A stretch of DNA of 64,000 nt from positions 1 through 64,000 of the forward strand of contig JAEWOD010000031.1 of the NCBI GenBank assembly GCA_023461035.1. Direction: 5' to 3'. Below the pieces are notes generated by a model. That model was not told where the DNA came from and did no database searches. It saw nothing but the letters and a program-made list of their open reading frames with translations. This document shows, piece after piece, positions 1-9,245 of the stretch. A program made the translations under genes and the position numbers. This DNA is from Bacteroidota bacterium. Lineage in GTDB: Bacteria > Bacteroidota > Bacteroidia > Flavobacteriales > Weeksellaceae. Position 1 is the first letter of the stretch, and each line of letters opens with the position of its first letter.

Positions 1-135
1 TTTAAAATTTATATTTTAGAAATGTTATGGCGTATTTTTAGCCGAAACGAGGCTCCCGAAGTTTCGGGATTGCAGTCGAAATCGGGTATATTCGATGAAA
101 TCAAAGATTCAACGAATCCATTGAAAAACAAATAA
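1..135 (+). other. possible 3' end of an upstream gene
   Basis: The frame is open from base 1 to a TAA at 133-135 and would encode about 44 residues ending in Pro-Leu-Lys-Asn-Lys. I do not recognise it. It contains the short inverted repeat TCCCGAA/TTCGGGA (54-69), a kind of sequence common between genes in this group, so the open frame may be chance. The rest of the stretch up to 291 holds no gene that I can support. Confidence 0.2.
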
Positions 136-202
136 GAAATGTACTGAGTTAAAAAATTAACAAAGTTGCAGGCAAAAAGACGTATAACAAAATAATTAGA
201 TG

Positions 203-218
203 AAATTTAAATAGGCTC
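203..218 (+). repeat. sequence like the right end of the 44-kb MITE
   Basis: AAATTTAAATAGGCTC followed by TAAG closely resembles the right terminus of the element ending at 44460 (AAATTTAAACAGGCTC followed by TTAG). It may mark the end of a related mobile element whose body lies to the left, partly outside the window. No matching left end is visible. Confidence 0.3.
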
Positions 219-291
219 TAAGCCTGAAAGATATCATTTTCAACATTTAAACCAACAGAAATCACTAAATTTACCTTCTAAATTTTTCAAA

Positions 292-1713
292 ATGAAAATC
301 GAACAAATTTATACAAAATGTTTGGCGCATGCTGCGTATTATATTGAAAGTGAAGGAGAAGCAGTGATAATTGATCCGTTAAGAGAAACAGACAGTTATC
401 AAGAAATGGCAGAAAAAGATGGAGCGAAAATTAAATATATCTTTGAAACTCATTTTCATGCCGATTTTGTATCGGGACATTTGGAATTAGCAAAAAACAC
501 AGGAGCAACCATCTTTTACGGACCTACTGCCGAAGCCGGTTTTGATTTTCATCTGGCTAAAGACGGCGAAATTTTCCAAGTCGGAAAAATCAGTTTTGAA
601 TTATTGCATACTCCAGGACATACCATGGAATCTTCCTGTTTTCTGCTTCGAGATGAAAACGGAAAAGAAGTGGCATTGTTTTCCGGAGATACATTATTCA
701 TCGGGGATGTAGGTCGTCCGGATTTGGCGCAGCGCATATTTTCAGATTTGACACAAGATAAATTGGCGGGTTATATGTTTGATTCGCTTCGAAATAAAAT
801 CATGCCTCTTTCAGATGAAATTATCGTGTATCCCGGTCACGGAGCGGGCTCGGCTTGCGGAAAAAATATGAGCAAAGAAACATTTGATACATTGGGCAAC
901 CAGAAAAAAGTCAATTATGCACTGAATCCCGAATTGTCCAGAGAAGAATTCATCAAAGAACTGACCACCGGACTGACTCCTTCGCCGGCTTATTTTCCGA
1001 ACAATGCTGTGATGAACCGAAAAGAATTTACGGGCTTTAGTGAAGTGCTGAGAAAAAATTTGAAACCACTTTCAGTAGAGGAGTTTGAAACTTTGGCAAA
1101 CGAATCCGATGTGTTGATTCTGGATACCCGTCATCAAAATGATTTCGTAAAAGGATTTGTGCCAAATGCTTATTTCATTGGTATTCAAGGTGATTTTGCA
1201 CCTTGGGTGGGAACGGTAATAGAGGACATCAACCAGAAAATCATCTTTATTTCCGAACCCGGAAAAGAAGAAGAAGTGATTACACGTTTGTCGAGAATCG
1301 GCTATGATAACGTTTTGGGATATTTAAACGGCGGATTTGATGCTTGGAAAAATGTCGGAAAACCGGTTGATACAATTGAGAGTATAGATATAAACGAATT
1401 CGAAAACCGTTACAAATCCGATTTTGGAATTCATATTTTAGATGTAAGAAAAGCCAGTGAGTTCGAGAGCGAACATGTAGCTTCGGCGCAAAATCTTCCG
1501 GTGGACTACATTCATAAAAACCTACACGAAGCATCTCAAAACAAAACCTATTTTGTGCATTGTGCAGGAGGTTATCGTTCCGTGATCTTTGCTTCGATTG
1601 CAAAATCTAAAGGATATGATAAGTTGATCAATGTAGAAGGCGGATTTGGGAAAATCAAAACGTCTGATGTCTTTCCAAAAACCGAATTTGTTTGTCCGAC
1701 GACGATGCTTTGA
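292..1713 (+). CDS. CstB-like persulfide dioxygenase / rhodanese fusion
   Basis: This 473-residue protein has an N-terminal metallo-beta-lactamase domain (about 1-240) followed by two rhodanese domains. Metal-ligand motifs are visible: HFHAD at 54-58, His in TPGHT near 108, GDTLF and YPGHGAGS. The first rhodanese (about 260-360) has no cysteine in its active loop and looks inactive. The second (about 375-470) has the catalytic loop HCAGGYRS. This order, dioxygenase then pseudo-rhodanese then active rhodanese, matches staphylococcal CstB, which oxidises low-molecular-weight persulfides and passes sulfane sulfur on as thiosulfate. The role here is inferred from that architecture. The protein is probably cytoplasmic, since no signal peptide is seen. 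It stands alone and converges on the MFS gene across a terminator. Confidence 0.85.
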   Translation: MKIEQIYTKCLAHAAYYIESEGEAVIIDPLRETDSYQEMAEKDGAKIKYIFETHFHADFVSGHLELAKNTGATIFYGPTAEAGFDFHLAKDGEIFQVGKISFELLHTPGHTMESSCFLLRDENGKEVALFSGDTLFIGDVGRPDLAQRIFSDLTQDKLAGYMFDSLRNKIMPLSDEIIVYPGHGAGSACGKNMSKETFDTLGNQKKVNYALNPELSREEFIKELTTGLTPSPAYFPNNAVMNRKEFTGFSEVLRKNLKPLSVEEFETLANESDVLILDTRHQNDFVKGFVPNAYFIGIQGDFAPWVGTVIEDINQKIIFISEPGKEEEVITRLSRIGYDNVLGYLNGGFDAWKNVGKPVDTIESIDINEFENRYKSDFGIHILDVRKASEFESEHVASAQNLPVDYIHKNLHEASQNKTYFVHCAGGYRSVIFASIAKSKGYDKLINVEGGFGKIKTSDVFPKTEFVCPTTML

Positions 1714-1735
1714 TTTTTGGATTGTATAATGTTTA

Positions 1736-1780
1736 AACCTCCAAGGTTAATCTTCAGTTTGCTGAATAACCTTGGAGGTT
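1736..1780. terminator. bidirectional terminator, 13-bp perfect stem
   Basis: The arms AACCTCCAAGGTT (1736-1748) and AACCTTGGAGGTT (1768-1780) are perfectly complementary, with a 19-nt loop. The hairpin lies between convergent genes and also encodes the last residues of the MFS gene on the minus strand. The same stem with the same loop length recurs at 32025-32069. Confidence 0.7.
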
Positions 1781-2955
1781 TTACTTTTCAAAAAAGCAAA
1801 CGTAAGCAAAACCCCGATAAAAGCCATTCCCACACCGACCAGAACCGGTGTGTCGTAAGCAAATCCCATTGTGATGGGAATTCCGCCGAGATAAGCACCC
1901 AATGAATTCCCCATATTGAAACTCGCTTGTCCGGCAGAAGCCGCAAAAGTTTCTGCTCCTTTGGCATCACGGATGAGCATCATCTGAATCGGCGAACCCA
2001 CCGAAAATGAAATTACGCCGGTAATAAATGCCATCACATAAGCCATCCAACCGATGTGCGCTGTGAAATGCACAACCAAAAGACAAATTACCATCGTAGA
2101 AAAACACAGGATAGTAGCTTTGGTAGGGTTGACGGCATCTGCCAGTTTTCCGCCCAAAATATTCCCGAAAAACATCCCCAATCCTACCAGAATCATGATC
2201 ATAGGTACACGTCCTTCCGGTAATCCGGAAACTTTCGTAACCATCGGAGCAATGTAACTGATCCACGCAAAAAGCCCGCCCGTTCCGATGGAAATGATGG
2301 CAATCAACAGCCAGGAGCGACCTTTTTTGAAATAATTCAATTGTCCGAATAAATTCTTATTGGCACTTTTGATCGCAGGAAGCCAGAACCAAAGCGCCAT
2401 GAAAGTGACCAAGCCTAATAAAGCGATGATTCCATAAGTGATCCGCCACGAATAATGGTGTCCGATGTAAGTCCCGAGAGGAACGCCGATCAGGTTTGCC
2501 AGCGTCATTCCCGTAAACATTGTGGCAATGGCTTGGGCTTCTTTTCCTTTTTTTGCCAGATTGGTGGCAACCACCGAACCCACACCAAAGAAAGCTCCGT
2601 GTGGCAGTCCCGCAGCAAACCTTGAAACTTCCAAAAGAAAAAATCCGGGCGCAATTGCAAAAAGTCCGTTGAAAATAAAAAAGACAAGCATCAGAACCAT
2701 CAAGACCGTTTTCGGCGGATATTTCCCGGAAAACAATACCAAAGTCGGTGCTCCCACCACTACGCCCAAAGCGTATAACGCAATCAGGTGCGCCGCTTTC
2801 GGTATTTCGATTTCTAAGTCTTTTGCGATGTCCGGCAAGATTCCCATCATCGTAAATTCAGTCATTCCTATCGCCATTCCCCCAAATGCGAGGGCTATCA
2901 ATCCTTTGTTCATCCGAATTTTTTGAGTGGGCAAAGGTCGTTTGAAATTGAACAA
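1747..2955 (-). CDS. MFS efflux transporter, AraJ type
   Basis: This 402-residue protein has about twelve hydrophobic segments and belongs to the DHA1 branch of the major facilitator superfamily. It resembles E. coli AraJ along its length: MTEFTMMGILPDIA near residue 30, YALGVVVGAP, the motif PHGAFFGVG, ANLIGVPLGTY, and near the C-terminus FNMGNSLGAY. These proteins export sugars or drugs by proton antiport across the inner membrane, and the substrate here cannot be predicted. Met15 is an alternative start, because the first 14 residues are polar and precede the first membrane segment. The 3' end overlaps the terminator hairpin. Confidence 0.85.
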   Translation of the reverse strand: MFNFKRPLPTQKIRMNKGLIALAFGGMAIGMTEFTMMGILPDIAKDLEIEIPKAAHLIALYALGVVVGAPTLVLFSGKYPPKTVLMVLMLVFFIFNGLFAIAPGFFLLEVSRFAAGLPHGAFFGVGSVVATNLAKKGKEAQAIATMFTGMTLANLIGVPLGTYIGHHYSWRITYGIIALLGLVTFMALWFWLPAIKSANKNLFGQLNYFKKGRSWLLIAIISIGTGGLFAWISYIAPMVTKVSGLPEGRVPMIMILVGLGMFFGNILGGKLADAVNPTKATILCFSTMVICLLVVHFTAHIGWMAYVMAFITGVISFSVGSPIQMMLIRDAKGAETFAASAGQASFNMGNSLGAYLGGIPITMGFAYDTPVLVGVGMAFIGVLLTFAFLKSKTSKVIQQTED

Positions 2956-3047
2956 CGGAAAAGCCCCGGCGGTAAATTTTTATTATCCGAGAATTAAAAT
3001 TAATGATTGAATAATTCTAAGGGAGAAAAATTCTGAAATTCATAAAA

Positions 3048-3086
3048 ACACCCAACCGGAATCGAGTACAAATTCCGGTTGGGTGT
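3048..3086 (-). terminator. terminator of the kelch gene
   Basis: A 15-bp perfect inverted repeat (ACACCCAACCGGAAT at 3048-3062 and its complement at 3072-3086) with a 9-nt loop. Read on the minus strand it is followed by a short T run. It lies just downstream of the kelch gene and upstream of the MFS gene. Confidence 0.75.
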
Positions 3087-3115
3087 CATTTAATCTATTA
3101 ACCTGATTTCGATAA

Positions 3116-4372
3116 TTATTTTAAAATCTGAATTTTTTTCGTTTGGCTCATTCCGTTTTGATGAAGTGTCACAAAATAAATTCCACTTGAAATAGGAAAT
3201 GAATCAATCGAAATCAAATGTTTGCCTGCGTCTTTGGCTATTTCATCGTTATTGGAAACCAAACGGCCTTGGCCATCCCAAATTTTCATCCCAATCATTC
3301 CGTTTTCATTTGTACAAAAACTGACTTTAGGATTTTTTCCTCCTATCGTCCGCATATTTTTGAGATGGCACAAGTCCGTATCATCAGCATCAGAAGTTGC
3401 TAAATTTTCCTGCGAATAAATCTCTGTATTCAATAAATAATTTTCATTAAAACCGCCAGCACAAACCAATTTCCAAATGCCGTTCACCAGAATTGAAGTC
3501 GCATTTCCGGTATTCCAGGCAGTTGGTTTGGGCGTTAATTCCGTCCAAATGTCGGCAGCGACATCGTAAAAATAATTTTCATCCGAAACGGTTTCAAACG
3601 TATTGTCGGTTGTCCCACCGATGAGAATCAGTCCGTTTGCCCAGGGTTTTAATTCAAAAAAAGTACGGGTTTCGCCCGGAAACGGCGTTCCTTCCGTCCA
3701 GTTAATCTGGCTTCGGTCGTTTTGGTCGATTTCGCCTATCCAGACTTTGTCCCAATAAGTTGTGGAAAAAGTGCCGTTGGAACCGCCTACATAAATCAGT
3801 TTGTCTCCATAAACGGACAAAGCACCATAGGAAAGCGAATTCCCGGGCGAAGGCACAGAAGTTCCTTGCCGCCATTGGTCCGTTTGAACATTATAAACAT
3901 AGGTTTTCTCCGAATTATAAGCTCCGGCAATGTAAATCAGACTGTCCTGATAAGCCACGGCATCGCCGTCCGTATAAGCCACCGGAACATCGGCCACCTG
4001 ATCCCATTCGTCCGAAACCAAATCATAACGGTAAACATTTTTCGTAACGGCTCCGGGTGTGGTAACCATTCCACCGATGATGTAAACTTTTTCGCCGACT
4101 TTGGCACTGGAAGAACCCAGAATGGGAGTAGGGACATTGGATTTTTCATCCCAAGAATTGGTTGTCAGGTTGTACCGGTAGGTTTTATCGGAAATGATGT
4201 CCTGATCATTCCGACCGCCGAAAATATAAACAAAAGATTGGCTGTTTGTCTGGAATGATTCCGTGTTTCCTGCCCGGATTCCTTCCGGTATATCGGCTTC
4301 CGTCGTCCATTGCGCATAATTGTTTTGGATGCCAAATGAACTTAAAACCATAAAAAATAGTATTTGTTTCAT
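3116..4372 (-). CDS. secreted kelch-repeat protein with T9SS sorting domain
   Basis: 418 residues. The N-terminus is a signal peptide ending near NYAQ. The body carries at least six kelch-like blades, recognisable by hydrophobic strands followed by GG: YIFGGR, YIIGG, YIAGA, YVGGS, LIGGT and CAGGF. These should fold into one beta propeller. The last 80 or so residues (about 340-418) form a type A T9SS sorting domain with SSGIYFVTL near the end and a basic tail. The protein is therefore expected to cross the outer membrane through the T9SS and be surface-attached or released. Its ligand is unknown. It is a single gene with its own terminator. Confidence 0.8.
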   Translation of the reverse strand: MKQILFFMVLSSFGIQNNYAQWTTEADIPEGIRAGNTESFQTNSQSFVYIFGGRNDQDIISDKTYRYNLTTNSWDEKSNVPTPILGSSSAKVGEKVYIIGGMVTTPGAVTKNVYRYDLVSDEWDQVADVPVAYTDGDAVAYQDSLIYIAGAYNSEKTYVYNVQTDQWRQGTSVPSPGNSLSYGALSVYGDKLIYVGGSNGTFSTTYWDKVWIGEIDQNDRSQINWTEGTPFPGETRTFFELKPWANGLILIGGTTDNTFETVSDENYFYDVAADIWTELTPKPTAWNTGNATSILVNGIWKLVCAGGFNENYLLNTEIYSQENLATSDADDTDLCHLKNMRTIGGKNPKVSFCTNENGMIGMKIWDGQGRLVSNNDEIAKDAGKHLISIDSFPISSGIYFVTLHQNGMSQTKKIQILK

Positions 4373-4569
4373 AATTGAAATTTTGACTAAAATTACATTT
4401 GGTTTTGATGCGGAAATTAGAATTCAACCGGAAAGCAAATTATTGAAAACGAATGACTTGTTTTAATTTGAGTTTGAAATAAAAGTTGAATTTCAATCCG
4501 TTTATTGACGATTTTCTGCTGTTTGTAACAAAATAACCTTCCAATTGTTGAAAGGATTAATTTTGTGTT

Positions 4570-5619
4570 ATGCAAATGAGTTGGAAGAAACATCTCTGGT
4601 TCTGGATTCCCTATACGTTTCTGGAAGTTTATTCGGAAGGGTATTGGATGGGTGTTCAGTATCAGCAGCCGTTTTGGTCAACGGCTATTCATGCCTTTTT
4701 GGAAGAGGTTTCCCAAATCATCCTGATTAAAATTCCGATGGTTTACCTGATGTTATTTTACATCCAAAAATTTGCCCATCAAAAACGAAATACTTGGAAA
4801 CTTACGCTTTCATTAACTGTTATTCTCCTGCTGTTTTCATGGTTGGGTTATTTGTTTTTGATGCATTTTGTCGTGAAAGTGATTTATTCACATCTGGAAA
4901 TTGTAGGGCTCGGAGGTTTCAGTACACTGCTGAATTCCTTTATGGACAAAATATTTGTGGCAAGTGTTGTCATTGCGCTGAGCGAATATTTGTACAGCCA
5001 AAAATTGCGAAACAGAGAACGGGAATTATTAAAAGAAAAAGTGGAAACGGAACTCAATTTTCTGAAATCCCAGATCAATCCGCATTTTCTTTTCAATACG
5101 CTGAACAATATTTATGCGTTAGCACGAAAGAAATCGGATGAAACGCCTGATGTAGTCCTGAAACTTTCCAAATTACTCCGTTTTGTTTTGTACGAAGCCG
5201 AAGCAAGAAGAATTCCAATTTCCCGTGAAATCGAATTTTTACAAGATTACATCGATTTACAAAAAATCCGGTTTGGAGAGAGGCTTCAATTGGTATTCCG
5301 ATATGAAGTTGGGAACGAACATCAAGAAATCACACCCATGATTTTGATTCCTTTTGTGGAAAATGCATTTAAACATGGAGCCAGTCAAAGTACCAATAAT
5401 TCTTTTATTGATATTGAATTAAAAGTAAAAGAAAAAGAATTGTGGCTGAAGGTGGAAAATTCTTTTGAACCCAATTCCGATGCGGATTCTAAAGGAATCG
5501 GATTGAAGAATTTGAAAAGACAATTGGAATTGAGTTATCAAAAATTTGATTTGAAAACCGAAACAAATTCCAACCGACACATTGCAGAATTAGTAATTTA
5601 TTTAAATCCAATGGCATGA
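4570..5619 (+). CDS. LytS-type sensor histidine kinase
   Basis: 349 residues. Four hydrophobic segments fill about residues 10-140, followed by a short coiled region and a His_kinase domain with the phospho-acceptor motif NPHFLFN (His172). The ATP-binding part shows PFVENAFKHG and GIGLKNL. This is the LytS/YehU architecture without a large extracellular sensor. The stop overlaps the start of the LytTR regulator by four bases (ATGA), so the two are a cognate pair. It opens a co-directional block that runs to 11035. A TAATTTTG element (4558-4565) sits just before the start, implying a very short leader if it is used. The signal is unknown. Confidence 0.88.
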   Translation: MQMSWKKHLWFWIPYTFLEVYSEGYWMGVQYQQPFWSTAIHAFLEEVSQIILIKIPMVYLMLFYIQKFAHQKRNTWKLTLSLTVILLLFSWLGYLFLMHFVVKVIYSHLEIVGLGGFSTLLNSFMDKIFVASVVIALSEYLYSQKLRNRERELLKEKVETELNFLKSQINPHFLFNTLNNIYALARKKSDETPDVVLKLSKLLRFVLYEAEARRIPISREIEFLQDYIDLQKIRFGERLQLVFRYEVGNEHQEITPMILIPFVENAFKHGASQSTNNSFIDIELKVKEKELWLKVENSFEPNSDADSKGIGLKNLKRQLELSYQKFDLKTETNSNRHIAELVIYLNPMA

Positions 5620-6305
5620 AGATACGTTGCCTGATAGTCGAAGACGAGCCGCTGGCAGTCGAAGTGATGGAAGATTTTATCGCCCAAGTTCCTTTTTTGG
5701 AATTGGAATCGGTTTGTCATGATGCCCTTTGTGCCATGCAGGTTTTGAAGGAAAAACCAATTGATTTGATGTTTTTGGACATCCATTTACCCAAACTAAA
5801 AGGACTCGATTTTCTATCCACCTTAAAAAATCCGCCGAAAGTCATTATCACAACTGCATATCATGAATTTGCGGTAAAAAGCTATGAATTCAGTGTTTTG
5901 GATTATTTGTTGAAACCGATTGAGTTCAGCCGTTTTATGGCGGCAGTACAGAAAGCACTGCCTACTGTTTCTGTTCCGGAGATTTCTAATTTGCCAAGCA
6001 GTAAAGAATTGATTTTTACCGTTCAGAAGAAGAAAGCACGTGTGCCGCTGGATGCCATTCTCTACATAGAAAGCCAAAAGGAAAACGTCAAAATCGTGAT
6101 GGAAGACCGAACTATTTTGACACGTTATTCCATCAGTAATTTGGAAAAAGAATTGCCTGAAAACTTTATCCGAATCCATCGTTCGTTTATCGTTTCCAGG
6201 TCAAAAATTGATTTTTTTGATGCAAATGATGTGGAAATCAGGGGGAAACAGATCCCAATCGGGAGGAATTATAAGGATTTTGTCCGGGTGAGACTAAATA
6301 GGTAA
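5616..6305 (+). CDS. LytTR-family response regulator
   Basis: 229 residues. The receiver domain (1-120) has the acidic pair Glu9-Asp10, the phospho-acceptor Asp55 in FLDIHLP, Thr79-Thr80 and Lys100. A LytTR DNA-binding domain follows (about 130-229) with FIRIHRSFIV and the C-terminal PIGRNYKD. It is the partner of the kinase that overlaps its start. LytTR proteins bind direct repeats in promoters. Nothing in the sequence shows its targets, but the START/SDR genes immediately downstream are the obvious candidates. Confidence 0.88.
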   Translation: MKIRCLIVEDEPLAVEVMEDFIAQVPFLELESVCHDALCAMQVLKEKPIDLMFLDIHLPKLKGLDFLSTLKNPPKVIITTAYHEFAVKSYEFSVLDYLLKPIEFSRFMAAVQKALPTVSVPEISNLPSSKELIFTVQKKKARVPLDAILYIESQKENVKIVMEDRTILTRYSISNLEKELPENFIRIHRSFIVSRSKIDFFDANDVEIRGKQIPIGRNYKDFVRVRLNR

Positions 6306-6389
6306 TTCCATTCGTCTTCCAACTTTTACCATTCAAATTCCCAATCGACCATTCATAGAAAAACAATAGCTTTAGCTGTGGACTGCTTC

Positions 6390-6397
6390 TACATTTG
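6390..6397 (+). promoter_or_regulatory. candidate -7 promoter element (TACATTTG)
   Basis: TACATTTG matches the Bacteroidota -7 consensus TAnnTTTG and lies 17 nt before the START-protein start, in the only long gap (109 nt) of this block. No clear TTG at the usual distance upstream was found, so the call is moderate. Confidence 0.4.
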
Positions 6398-6414
6398 CTT
6401 TAAAAACACAAAAG

Positions 6415-7023
6415 ATGAAGTGGATATTTTCAATGGCAGGTTTGTTGGTTTTCATGACTGCCGCAGCACAAACAAAAAAATCGGAATGGACACTGGCAAA
6501 TAGCCGGAATGATGTCAACATCAGTTATCAGTGGGTTTTCCTGGAAACGGATCAAAAGATACGTGAAATGAAAACCGAATTTTTTATCAAAACCGACGTG
6601 AATTCAATTTTGAAACAATTCACCAACAGCACTTATCTCAAAAAGTGGCAAAATGCTGCTGACGAATGTAAAATCACGAAGTCGTCTGACGAAAAGTGGA
6701 AAACCTATATGAGTTTTTCACTGCCGTGGCCACTCAAAAACAAAGATTTGGTGATGGAAAACCAATTGGTAAAGTCAGAAAAATATTGGATGATAAAGAT
6801 GAACAGCACACCAGAATCCGAACCGGTTTACAAAGGAAAAAGCCGGATCAACTCACTGGAATCCGAGTGGAAGTTCATTCCGCAAAAAAATGGAACGACC
6901 AAAGTAATTTACACTACTCTGACGTATGACCAACCTGAATTCCCCCGATCTATAACGGATCCGATCATTCAGAAAAAACTTTTCCAATCCATAGAATTAC
7001 TCAAAAAATACGCTTCGTTATGA
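6415..7023 (+). CDS. exported START-domain protein
   Basis: 202 residues with a signal peptide (MKWIFSMAGLLVFMTAAAQ), so it should be periplasmic. The rest resembles the START/SRPBCC lipid-binding fold: it opens with WTLANSRNDVNISYQW, followed by YLKKWQNAADECKI and, later, MSFSLPWPLKNKDLVM. START domains hold a hydrophobic ligand in a deep cavity. The stop overlaps the next gene (DUF2062) by four bases. A role in lipid binding or transport with the oxidoreductases downstream is inference. Confidence 0.7.
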   Translation: MKWIFSMAGLLVFMTAAAQTKKSEWTLANSRNDVNISYQWVFLETDQKIREMKTEFFIKTDVNSILKQFTNSTYLKKWQNAADECKITKSSDEKWKTYMSFSLPWPLKNKDLVMENQLVKSEKYWMIKMNSTPESEPVYKGKSRINSLESEWKFIPQKNGTTKVIYTTLTYDQPEFPRSITDPIIQKKLFQSIELLKKYASL

Positions 7024-7478
7024 TAAATTTCCGGGCAATTTTTAACCGTTACAAGAAAGCGGTAATTTCTTTTGAGGGAAATCCCGAATTCATAGCCAAA
7101 GGTTTTGCACTGGGTTCTTTTGTGGGTATGTTGCCCATACCTGGATTTCATATTCTTTCTTCCATGGGACTGGCTTTTCTGATGAAACTTAATAAAAAAT
7201 CAGTTTTTCTCGGTGTCATCAAAACCAATCTTTTTACAGCAGGTTTCATTTTTGCCTTCAATTTCTGGCTCGGGAAAAAAATATTGGGTGTGAGCCCTGA
7301 TTTTACAATGCCTGAAAAGATTGATTTCGGTTTTTTCTCAACGGTGTTCCGGTCGGGATTTGAGGTTTTCGAGTGTCTGCTGGCAGGTGGAATTCTGATG
7401 GGAATTGTTTCGGCGATAGTCAATTATTATGTGGTTTTAATTTGGATCAAAAATTATAGAAGTTATGGAGTCAATTAA
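7020..7478 (+). CDS. DUF2062 membrane protein
   Basis: 152 residues with three hydrophobic segments. The motif region GFALGSFVGMLPIPGFH followed by LNKKSVFLGVIKTN is typical of DUF2062, a family of small inner-membrane proteins often encoded beside glycosyltransferases or lipid genes and without an established activity. It overlaps the START gene by four bases and the SDR gene by 14 bases, so the three are almost certainly co-translated. Confidence 0.75.
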   Translation: MINFRAIFNRYKKAVISFEGNPEFIAKGFALGSFVGMLPIPGFHILSSMGLAFLMKLNKKSVFLGVIKTNLFTAGFIFAFNFWLGKKILGVSPDFTMPEKIDFGFFSTVFRSGFEVFECLLAGGILMGIVSAIVNYYVVLIWIKNYRSYGVN

Positions 7479-8262
7479 AAAATATACCATCATCACCGGC
7501 GCAAGTCAGGGATTGGGCAAATCATTTGCAGAGCTTTGTGCCAAAAAGGGAAGAAACTTACTGCTCGTATCGCTTCCAAATGAAGGAATCGTCGAATTTG
7601 CCCACGAACTCCGTTCAAGATTTTGCGTCGATGTACGGACCTTTGAATTGGATTTAACAAATTCGTCAGAACTGGATTTTCTCATCCGTGAAATTAAAAA
7701 ATACAGACTAAATATGCTGATTAACAACGCAGGGGTTGGCGGAACGAAATCCTTTATGGATGCGAGTTTACAGTATCTTGATAACATTGTTTTGCTCAAT
7801 ATGCGTTCTTTGGTTTTGCTCACGCACCAGCTTCTGCCTCAGCTCAAAGATGAAAACAAGGCGTATATCCTGAACATTTCGAGTCTGGCGGCATTTGTTC
7901 CTATGCCGTTCAAGACGGTTTATCCGGCAAGCAAAGCTTTTGTGTATTCGTTTTCCAGAGGATTGCAAAGCGAGTTGAAGGAAAGCAATGTACACGTTGC
8001 AGTGGCTCATCCGGGAGGAATGCCGACCAACGAAGAGGTTTCAAAACGAATTTGTCTGTATAAAGGTTGGGTGAAATATTCCATTCTGACACCAACAGAA
8101 ACAGCCGAGATTTGTTTGGAAAAATTGTTCCGTAAAGAAACCATCATCATTCCGGGGAAGATAAACCGGCTCAGTTCTGTTTTGCAAAGACTGATTCCGG
8201 TTGGTTTTCAGTTAAATTTAATTAATTCTGAAATCAAAAAAGAATTGGCATGCGTACAGTAA
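7465..8262 (+). CDS. short-chain dehydrogenase/reductase
   Basis: 265 residues, classical SDR. The cofactor motif TGASQGLGKS lies at about residues 9-18, NNAG near 93, the catalytic Ser in ISSLAAF and the YPASK tetrad pair near 155. It belongs to the branch of SDRs acting on acyl or steroid-like ketones (DltE/YqjQ-like), but the substrate cannot be read from sequence. The gene overlaps both neighbours. The C-terminal 25 residues are hydrophobic and may touch the membrane. Confidence 0.8.
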   Translation: MESIKKYTIITGASQGLGKSFAELCAKKGRNLLLVSLPNEGIVEFAHELRSRFCVDVRTFELDLTNSSELDFLIREIKKYRLNMLINNAGVGGTKSFMDASLQYLDNIVLLNMRSLVLLTHQLLPQLKDENKAYILNISSLAAFVPMPFKTVYPASKAFVYSFSRGLQSELKESNVHVAVAHPGGMPTNEEVSKRICLYKGWVKYSILTPTETAEICLEKLFRKETIIIPGKINRLSSVLQRLIPVGFQLNLINSEIKKELACVQ

Positions 8263-9245
8263 AGGAAAAAGTTGTTTTGACCGGTGCGACCGGATTTTTG
8301 GGATATCACATAGCTAAAACTTTGGTTGCGCAGAATTATGAAGTTACGGCATTGGTTCGTTCGGAAAAAGGAGTGGATGAATTGAAGCGTTTGGGCTGTG
8401 TGGTGAAAACAGGGAAATTAAATGATGGGGAATTTATAGATAAATCGATTGAAAATCAGGATTATGTGATCCATTGTGCTTCGCTCACCAAGCAAACCGA
8501 TGTGAGTTTTGAGAATTATCGGATTGCCAATTTCTTAAGTACCGAACTTTTGGTTCGTTCATCCAAAAAGCATTCGATTAAACGTTTCGTGTTGGTCAGC
8601 ACGGCAAATTGTTTTAGTAACGGGACGATTTCCTCACCGGGAAATGAAATTTCTCCATTTATGAATTACCTGAAAAATTCCAACTATGCGTACAGCAAAT
8701 ATCTGGCACAGCAAATGGTTCTGGAGGAAGTCAGGGAAACCGGGTTTCCCGGAATCGTGGTGGCACCGACTTTCATGATCGGTCCGCATGACCGCAAACC
8801 TTCAAGCGGACAATTGCTGATGTACGGTTGTAAAAATAGCTTCTTATTTTATCCGTCCCGTGGCGGTAAAAGTTTTGTTGATGTTTCGGCGGCTGCAGTA
8901 GCGACTGTAAATGCACTCAGAATGGGCAGGATTGGCGAATGTTATCTGCTGTCCGGTGTAAATAAATCTTATAGAGAATATTTCCGTATGGTTGCAGGTG
9001 CCAGCGAAAGAAAAAAACGGCTGATTCCTGTTCCGGTTTTTGTTTCGTCTTCATTGGGGCTGTTGCTGGGGATGGTTCCCACAAAGAAAAACAAAATGAC
9101 AAAAGCCAATATGAAATTGTTTTTTTCAGGAAATTATTTTTCTAACGATAAGGCAAGGTTGGAACTGCAAATGCCCAATACCGATTTTGAAAAATCATTT
9201 TATGAATCCATGAATTGGTTTCGGGAAAATGGCTATATTTCTTAA
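8250..9245 (+). CDS. NAD(P)-dependent epimerase/3-beta-HSD-like protein
   Basis: 331 residues. It is an extended SDR with TGATGFLGYHIAK at about 11-23, IHCASLTKQTDV near 75 and the catalytic pair in NYAYSKYLAQ near 148. It is closest in pattern to NAD-dependent epimerase/dehydratases of the 3-beta-hydroxysteroid dehydrogenase or dihydroflavonol reductase type. It overlaps the upstream SDR by 13 bases. With START, DUF2062 and SDR it forms a compact set that looks metabolic, perhaps modifying a lipid. No pathway is established for it. Confidence 0.78.
   Translation: MRTVKEKVVLTGATGFLGYHIAKTLVAQNYEVTALVRSEKGVDELKRLGCVVKTGKLNDGEFIDKSIENQDYVIHCASLTKQTDVSFENYRIANFLSTELLVRSSKKHSIKRFVLVSTANCFSNGTISSPGNEISPFMNYLKNSNYAYSKYLAQQMVLEEVRETGFPGIVVAPTFMIGPHDRKPSSGQLLMYGCKNSFLFYPSRGGKSFVDVSAAAVATVNALRMGRIGECYLLSGVNKSYREYFRMVAGASERKKRLIPVPVFVSSSLGLLLGMVPTKKNKMTKANMKLFFSGNYFSNDKARLELQMPNTDFEKSFYESMNWFRENGYIS

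Noticed and set aside
1..135. Possible transposase end at the left edge
   Set aside because: The 44 residues show no transposase feature and contain a common inverted repeat, so only a weak possible gene end is listed.
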